Assembly (NCBI GenBank): GCA_018240525.1
Contig: JAFEFN010000003.1
Span: 62,001-126,000 of the forward strand
DNA: 64,000 bases
From: Pseudomonadota bacterium
Lineage (GTDB): Bacteria; Pseudomonadota; Gammaproteobacteria; Steroidobacterales; Steroidobacteraceae
Direction of reading: 5' to 3'
Shown: in pieces, positions 59,322 to 64,000 of the stretch
How positions within the stretch are numbered: the first letter of the stretch is position 1
Layout: every line of letters starts with the position of its first letter
Translations under genes and position numbers: made by a program
The notes under the pieces: model-generated
The model's input: only the letters and a program-made list of their open reading frames with translations
Told to the model about the DNA's origin: nothing
Databases searched by the model: none

Positions 59322-60725
59322 CTAGCCCTGGATCGCCTTCTCGATGAGCTTGCGGTAGGTCTTCGAGTACGGCGGCAGGTTGAACGTCAGGTCGAGCATG
59401 CCGAGCGGCTGCTCCACGACCGAGCGCGGGTTGGACATCTCCATGAACCCGGTCTCCCCGCCGATCCGGCCGATGCCCGAGTGATTCACCCCGCCGAACG
59501 GCAGCCGCGGGTTCGTGCCTGACTGGATGAGGTTGTGGTTGACGACCGTGCTGCCCGCGGTCGTGTGCGCCAGGAACCAGTCGATCGCGGCCCGGTCCTT
59601 GGCGTAGATGTACAGCGCCAGCGGCTTGGTGCGCCGCTCGATGATGGCGGTGGCCTCCTCCCGGTCGCGGAACGGAATGACCGGCAGGATCGGAGCGAAG
59701 ATCTCCTCCTGCATCACCAGCATGTCCTCGGTAAGATCGGTGAGCACCGTCGGTGCCACGAAGCGGTCCTCGGCGCGGGTCTGCCCGCCGGTGGCGAACT
59801 TGGCGCCCTTCTCCCTGGCATCCTGCAGCAGCCGCGACACGCGCGCGAAGTGCTGGTCGTTGATGATGCGCATGAGCTCCGCGGAGTTCTCGAAGCCTGC
59901 GCCGTCCGCGTTGTACATGCTGCCCATGGCCGCCACCAGCGCGGCCACGAACCTGTCGCGGACCGACTCGTGGACCAGCACGTAATCGGGTGCGACGCAC
60001 ACCTGGCCGGCATTGGCGACGCGTCCCCAGGCGATCTTCCTGGCCGCGTTGTCGATCACCGCCGAGGCATCGACGATCGCCGGGTTCTTGCCGCCCATCT
60101 CCAGCGTCACCCCCGCGAAGTTCTCCGCCGCCGCCTTCATGACCATGCGACCCACGCGCTGACCGCCGGTGTAGTAGATGTGGTTGAAGGGCTGCGCCAG
60201 CAGCTCCTGGGCGACCTCGGGGCCTCCCTCGAAAACGGCAAACTCCTCCGGCGCCATGACCGCCTCGAGGACCTCCTTGAGCACCCGGGCGCTGTGGGGC
60301 GCGAGCTCCGAGGGCTTCAGGGCGAAGGAATTCCCCGCGGAGATCGCGGCAATCGCCGGCACCAGCGCGATGGCGATGGGCGCGTTCCAGGTGGACAGGT
60401 TCAGCACCACGCCCTTGGGCTCGTGGAGGATGTAGCACTTCTTGCCCAGGGTGGCGGCCGAGTTGCGCACCTTGCGCGGCTTCATCCAGGCGGTCACGTG
60501 CTTGGCCACGAAGTCGACCTCGCTCTTGACCATGACCAGCTGGGCCGCGACGTCCAGGTCACACGCCTTCATCTCGGTATGCGCCGCATCGTAGAAGCGC
60601 TGCTTGCTGGCGAGCACCGCCGCGAGCATGCGCTTGAGCCTGTCGGCGCGCTGCGCGCCCGTGGTTGCCGCCATTGCGCGGCTGCCCTTACGCAGATCCG
60701 CGAAGCGTGCCTTTACGTCCTGCAC
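59322..60725 (-). CDS. aldehyde dehydrogenase (class 3 / coniferyl-aldehyde-type)
   Basis: A 467-residue NAD(P)-dependent aldehyde dehydrogenase: LSTWNAPIAIALVPAIAAISAGNSFALKPSELAP, HIYYTGGQRVGRMVM, catalytic Glu in LEMGGKNPAIV, catalytic Cys243 in NAGQVCVAPDYVL, FGGVNHSGIGRIGGETGF. It oxidises an aldehyde, possibly one produced by the P450 (terminal alcohol oxidation). Start GTG at 60725 with GAGGAG upstream; the in-frame extension further upstream is not family-like. Confidence 0.9.
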   Translation of the reverse strand: MQDVKARFADLRKGSRAMAATTGAQRADRLKRMLAAVLASKQRFYDAAHTEMKACDLDVAAQLVMVKSEVDFVAKHVTAWMKPRKVRNSAATLGKKCYILHEPKGVVLNLSTWNAPIAIALVPAIAAISAGNSFALKPSELAPHSARVLKEVLEAVMAPEEFAVFEGGPEVAQELLAQPFNHIYYTGGQRVGRMVMKAAAENFAGVTLEMGGKNPAIVDASAVIDNAARKIAWGRVANAGQVCVAPDYVLVHESVRDRFVAALVAAMGSMYNADGAGFENSAELMRIINDQHFARVSRLLQDAREKGAKFATGGQTRAEDRFVAPTVLTDLTEDMLVMQEEIFAPILPVIPFRDREEATAIIERRTKPLALYIYAKDRAAIDWFLAHTTAGSTVVNHNLIQSGTNPRLPFGGVNHSGIGRIGGETGFMEMSNPRSVVEQPLGMLDLTFNLPPYSKTYRKLIEKAIQG

Positions 60726-60797
60726 CGGTCTACTCCTCGCCCGCAACGCGCGGGCACCATGATGAATGTTGGGAACGCGGCGGGCGCGGCACCGCAC

Positions 60798-61841
60798 TCA
60801 TGCCCGTGCGCTCCGGGCTGCAACCGCCGGGAAGGCCAGCTGGTCGACGAGCCCCCACTCGTGCGCGGTCCGGGCATCGAGCCGGCGCCCGGACAGGGCC
60901 AGCAGGCCGGTGCGCAGCCGGCCGATGCGCCGCGGGATGCTCACGCAGCCGCCGGAACCGGGGATGAGTCCGAAGCGGATCTCCGGCAGCTGGAAGAACG
61001 TGTCCGGGCTGGCCTGGACGCGCGCGCCGAAGGCGGCCAGCTCCATGCCCGCTCCCACCGCGGCCCCGTGCACCTCGCACCTGAGCTTGCCGGCGCAGCG
61101 GGCCAGCAGCTGCGGCACTGAGCGCGTGGAGCGCACGGCGTGCGCGGTGGACGGGTCGGAAACGCTGCCGAACTCGCTCAAGTCGCCGCCAGCGCTGAAG
61201 CACCGGCCCGCCCCGCGGATCACCACCTCGCTCACCGAGCTGTCGAGTGCCGCGAACTCGAGCGCCTCGACGAGGGCATCGCGCATCTCGACCGACAGCG
61301 CGTTGCGGCGCGCCGGGCGATTCAGGCACAGGGACAACTGCGCGCCGTTGCGCTCGATCAGCACCGGCGGGCCCTCCTCCTGCGGCACGGCGGCGGCGGG
61401 ACGCTCGGTCCGGGCGAGCCACCGGCGGAACTCCTTGCCGTCCTGGAGCGTCGCATAGGCCAGTGACTCCATGACCAGGGCAGGCGCGGCCGCCAGTCCC
61501 TCGGTGGCGCGCAACAGCTGCACCAGGACCATGGCGGCCAGTGGCGCGCCCTCGATGTTCGCGATCAGTTCGGAGGCCTCGGACGCATCCTGGACGACCG
61601 CATCGCAGGCGAAGGCGAGCTCGTGGCGCTCGCGCTCGGTGGAAATGCCGATGACCGGGCAGGCCTGGGCCCCGAGCCAGCCCGACAGGAGCCCACGGTC
61701 GGCCTCCTGCGTCGCCACGTGCGCATCGAGTTCGACGAGCGCGTGACTGGTGCCCTCCAGCGGGGACAGCGGGGCGCAGGCGGTGCCCGACCGGACCAGG
61801 TCCAGCAGCGTGCGTGCGTCCAGCCTCGAAGATGTGTTCAG
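60798..61841 (-). CDS. enoyl-CoA hydratase/isomerase with N-terminal extension
   Basis: About 347 residues. A crotonase domain occupies the C-terminal two thirds (LNRPARRNALSVEMRDALVEAL, FSAGGDLSEFG, HGAAVGAGMELAAFGARV, LPEIRFGLIPGSGGCVSIPRRIG with the catalytic Glu). An N-terminal domain of about 130 residues (PVIGISTERERHELAFACDAVVQ, MVLVQLLRATEGLAA) is not recognised. No ATG, GTG or TTG exists in frame before residue 42; CTG at 61841 has GAGAG six bases upstream, and GTG at 61718 is the alternative. The start is uncertain. Confidence 0.75.
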   Translation of the reverse strand: MNTSSRLDARTLLDLVRSGTACAPLSPLEGTSHALVELDAHVATQEADRGLLSGWLGAQACPVIGISTERERHELAFACDAVVQDASEASELIANIEGAPLAAMVLVQLLRATEGLAAAPALVMESLAYATLQDGKEFRRWLARTERPAAAVPQEEGPPVLIERNGAQLSLCLNRPARRNALSVEMRDALVEALEFAALDSSVSEVVIRGAGRCFSAGGDLSEFGSVSDPSTAHAVRSTRSVPQLLARCAGKLRCEVHGAAVGAGMELAAFGARVQASPDTFFQLPEIRFGLIPGSGGCVSIPRRIGRLRTGLLALSGRRLDARTAHEWGLVDQLAFPAVAARSARA

Positions 61842-61920
61842 AAGACGCTCTCGCCGCCGGGCGGCGCCGCTGCAAGGCTGCGCCGCCGGGCTCGCCGGGT
61901 CGGTGGTCGTGGGTCCGCTC

Positions 61921-61938
61921 GCGGTACCGCCGGTACCG
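61921..61938. promoter_or_regulatory. tandem palindromes between divergent enoyl-CoA hydratase genes
   Basis: GCGGTACCGC (61921-61930) is directly followed by CGGTACCG (61931-61938), two perfect palindromes one helical turn apart, with a third GGTAC at 61943-61947. They sit downstream of the minus-strand promoter, a repressor-like position, and share GGTACCG with the P450 promoter region. Confidence 0.5.
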
Positions 61939-61945
61939 ATTTGGT

Positions 61946-61975
61946 ACGCTAGCGGTGCCTGCTCGCCTCTGTCAA
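61946..61975 (-). promoter_or_regulatory. sigma70-like promoter for the minus-strand enoyl-CoA hydratase
   Basis: On the minus strand a consensus -35 TTGACA (61975-61970) is followed, after 18 bases, by TAGCGT (61951-61946), a weak -10. The tandem GGTACC palindromes begin just downstream. A leader of about 100 bases would precede the CTG start. Confidence 0.4.
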
Positions 61976-61991
61976 CCCTAGGGGTCCTTCG

Positions 61992-62756
61992 ATGAGCGAT
62001 GCGATTCTGTTCGAGATGCGCGGCCCCGTGGCGCTCATCACCATCAACCGACCCGAGGCCCGCAACGCGATCAACGCCGAGGTGCGCGCCGGGCTGCATG
62101 CGGCGTGGAAGCGCTTCGAGGAGGACGCGACGGCCCTGGTGGCGATCCTCACCGGCGCCGGTGATCGCGCCTTCTGCGCCGGGATGGACCTGAAGGAGGC
62201 GAGCGCCACGGGCCTGAAGGTGCCCGCGCGCGGATTCATCCCGATCCTCGGCGACTCGGTCCAGGTCAGCAAGCCCACCATCGCCGCCGTGAACGGCGCC
62301 GCCATGGCCGGCGGCTGGCTGTTCGCGCAGATGTGCGACCTGTGCGTGGCCGCCGACCATGCGACCTTCGCGATCACCGAGGCGCGCGTCGGCCGCGGCA
62401 CGCCCTGGGCGGCGCCGCTGGTGCACATGCTGCCCCAGCGCATCGTCATGGAACTGCTGCTCACCGGCGAGCCGATGTCCGCTCTGCGCATGCGCGAGCT
62501 GGGTTACGTCAACCACGTGGTGCCCAGCGCCCAGCTGATCCCGCGCAGCCTGGAGCTCGCCCAGCGCATCGCCGCCAACGCGCCCCTGACGGTGCGGGCG
62601 GCGCGGGCACTGGTCTATGCCGCCACGGAAACCGGCCGCACGGAGGCGCTGCGCACCGGGGACCGGCTGTTCGAGCCGGTCTACCTGAGCGAGGATGCCC
62701 AGGAGGGGCCGCGCGCGTTTGCCGAGAAGCGCCCCCCGGCGTGGAAGGGTAAGTAG
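61992..62756 (+). CDS. enoyl-CoA hydratase/isomerase family protein
   Basis: A 254-residue crotonase: ITINRPEARNAINAEVRAGL, AFCAGMDLKEA (oxyanion hole), NGAAMAGGWLFAQMCDLCVAADHATFAITEARVGRG (oxyanion/catalytic region), PLTVRAARALVYAATE. It hydrates or isomerises an enoyl-CoA. It is divergent from the other enoyl-CoA hydratase gene and ends two bases from the stop of the convergent carboxylase gene. ATG at 61992. Confidence 0.9.
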   Translation: MSDAILFEMRGPVALITINRPEARNAINAEVRAGLHAAWKRFEEDATALVAILTGAGDRAFCAGMDLKEASATGLKVPARGFIPILGDSVQVSKPTIAAVNGAAMAGGWLFAQMCDLCVAADHATFAITEARVGRGTPWAAPLVHMLPQRIVMELLLTGEPMSALRMRELGYVNHVVPSAQLIPRSLELAQRIAANAPLTVRAARALVYAATETGRTEALRTGDRLFEPVYLSEDAQEGPRAFAEKRPPAWKGK

Positions 62757-62758
62757 CC

Positions 62759-64000
62759 TCAGAAGCGGAACACGCCGTTGCCCGGCATTCCCTGCGGCAC
62801 GTTCACGGCCACCGACAGCGCCACCCCGAGGGCGTTGCGAGTGTCGACCGGGTCGAGGATGCCGTCGTCCCAGAGTTCCGAGGTCGAATAGTAGGCCGAG
62901 GTCTGGTCCTCGTAGGCGCGCAGCGTCTCCGCGCGCAGCTTGCCGATGACGGCCTCGTCTACCGCGGCCCCGGTGCGTTGCAGCTGGCGCAGCTTGACCT
63001 CGGCGAGCGTGCCGGCGGCCTGCTCCCCGCCCATCACGGCGATCTGGTGGTTGGGCCAGCCGAATAGGAAACGGCCATCGAAGGCCCGCCCGCACATCCC
63101 GTAGTTGCCGGCCCCGAACGAGCCGTGGCACATGACCGTGAGCTTGGGCACGTGGCTGCAGGTCTGCGCCATGATCATCTTGGCGCCATCCTTGGTGATG
63201 CCGGCCTTCTCGTACTCGCGCCCGACCATGTAGCCGGTGATGTTCTGCAGGAACAGCAGCGGGGTGTTGTTCTGGTTGCACAGCTCGATGAAGTGGGCGC
63301 CCTTGATGGCGCTGTCGTTGAACAGGATCCCGTTGTTGGCAAGGATGCCGACCCGGTAGCCCCACAGGTGCGCGTATCCGCATACCAGTGTCGTGCCGTA
63401 GTCGGGCTTGTATTCGTGGAAGCGGCTGCCGTCGACGATGCGGCCGATCACCTCGCGCATCTCGAAGGTCTGCTTGATGTCATCCGGGATGATCCCGTAG
63501 AGGTCGTCGGCCTCCAGCAACGGCGCCTCGATGGAGGCCTCCGGTGCGCGCCACTTCGGCCGCACCTCCCACTGCGCGACGATCTCGCGGCCGATCGCGA
63601 TCGCCTCGTCCTCGTCCGCCGCCGGGTAGTCGCAGGTGCCGCTCACGCGGGTATGCAGGTCCGCCCCGCCCAGATCGTCCGCAGAGACGATCTCGCCGGT
63701 GGCCGCCTTGACCAACGGCGGGCCGCCCAGGAATACCGCACCGGTGCCGCGCACGATGACGTTGTAGTCACTCAGCGCCGGCACGTAGGCGCCGCCGGCC
63801 GTGCAGTGCCCGAACACGAGGGCGAGCTGCTTCACGCCCATCTTGCTGAGCACGCACTGGTTGCGGAAGATGCGCCCCGCCATGTAGCGGTCGGGGAACA
63901 GCGCCGACTGCAGCTGCAGCTGCCCACCGGCCGAGTCGCACAGGTGCACCACGGGCAGGTGGTTCTCGACCGCGATGTCCAGCGCGCGCACGATCTTCTT
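62759..64000 (-). CDS. acyl-CoA carboxylase, beta (carboxyltransferase) subunit, partial
   Basis: The 3' 413 codons of a carboxyltransferase; the 5' end lies beyond the window. It shows HLCDSAGGQLQLQSALFPDRYMAGRIFRNQ, GHCTAGGAYVPALSDYNVIVRGTGAVFLGGPPLVKAATGE, LLFLQNITGYMVGREYEKAGITKDGAKMI and a C-terminal GILDPVDTRNALGVALSVA. The pattern is closest to methylcrotonyl-/geranyl-CoA carboxylases (LiuB/AtuC), which carboxylate branched enoyl-CoA. That would suit degradation of a methyl-branched isoprenoid chain. The biotin-carrying subunit is not in view. Confidence 0.9.
   Translation of the reverse strand, partial: KKIVRALDIAVENHLPVVHLCDSAGGQLQLQSALFPDRYMAGRIFRNQCVLSKMGVKQLALVFGHCTAGGAYVPALSDYNVIVRGTGAVFLGGPPLVKAATGEIVSADDLGGADLHTRVSGTCDYPAADEDEAIAIGREIVAQWEVRPKWRAPEASIEAPLLEADDLYGIIPDDIKQTFEMREVIGRIVDGSRFHEYKPDYGTTLVCGYAHLWGYRVGILANNGILFNDSAIKGAHFIELCNQNNTPLLFLQNITGYMVGREYEKAGITKDGAKMIMAQTCSHVPKLTVMCHGSFGAGNYGMCGRAFDGRFLFGWPNHQIAVMGGEQAAGTLAEVKLRQLQRTGAAVDEAVIGKLRAETLRAYEDQTSAYYSTSELWDDGILDPVDTRNALGVALSVAVNVPQGMPGNGVFRF

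Noticed and set aside
61842..63383. Extension of the minus-strand enoyl-CoA hydratase frame up to 63383
   Set aside because: It would run through the plus-strand hydratase and into the carboxylase gene, and the extension is not protein-like. Only the part from about 61841 is kept.
1..64000. tRNA, rRNA, insertion sequences, phage or integrase genes
   Set aside because: None could be recognised by eye. Small RNAs cannot be excluded without covariance-model searches.

Overview
The window is very GC-rich (roughly two thirds G+C or more by eye) and densely packed, with many 1-4 base stop/start overlaps (ATGA, GTGA, TTGA) that suggest translational coupling. A TonB-type protein, lipoprotein signals, a Tat substrate and Lrp, ECF-sigma, TetR and LuxR regulators point to a Gram-negative proteobacterium. 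The catabolic content resembles steroid-degrading Gammaproteobacteria (Steroidobacter/Nevskiales-like). That placement is inference. No rRNA, tRNA, CRISPR array, insertion sequence or phage gene was recognised, and no gene-free stretch exceeds about 300 bases.

Layout. 1-3 kb: tail of an alpha/beta hydrolase, a predicted metal-dependent hydrolase, an alpha carbonic anhydrase, an alkyltransferase-like (ATL) protein and a TonB-like protein. 3.0-10.4 kb: a minus-strand beta-oxidation operon (bifunctional hydratase/dehydrogenase, thiolase, CoA ligase, two acyl-CoA dehydrogenase subunits) with the gene content of pim-type dicarboxylate operons. 10.6-20.6 kb: accessory genes (class II aldolase, GlpT-like transporter, tandem beta-propeller lipoproteins, FUSC-like membrane protein, glutathione transferase). 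20.8-24.2 kb: racemase, then an arginase/ornithine-cyclodeaminase operon divergent from an Lrp/AsnC regulator. 24.2-28.8 kb: an acyl-CoA dehydrogenase pair, TetR, metallo-beta-lactamase-fold and NTF2-like operon with a clear palindrome over its promoter. 28.8-31.4 kb: an ECF sigma / zinc-finger anti-sigma / Tat phosphoesterase / cupredoxin operon with a candidate self-recognised promoter.

31.6-64 kb is a catabolic island whose core looks like steroid ring-degradation genes: a FadD3-like ligase, an HsaA-type monooxygenase with an HsaB-type flavin reductase, a meta-cleavage-product hydrolase (HsaD-like), 2-hydroxypentadienoate hydratase (HsaE-like), acylating acetaldehyde dehydrogenase and 4-hydroxy-2-oxovalerate aldolase. 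The extradiol dioxygenase (HsaC/TesB) that should act between HsaA and HsaD is not in the window. Around this core lie a thiolase-like/DUF35 pair resembling side-chain aldolases, six short-chain dehydrogenases, two NTF2-like proteins, an old-yellow-enzyme reductase, a KstD-like flavoprotein, a CoA-transferase with unusual domain order, a P450, an aldehyde dehydrogenase, two enoyl-CoA hydratases, an acyl-CoA carboxylase beta subunit (cut by the window end), a sulfotransferase, and LuxR- and TetR-family regulators. Together they suggest uptake and stepwise CoA-dependent degradation of a polycyclic isoprenoid, most likely a steroid. The actual substrate cannot be read from sequence.
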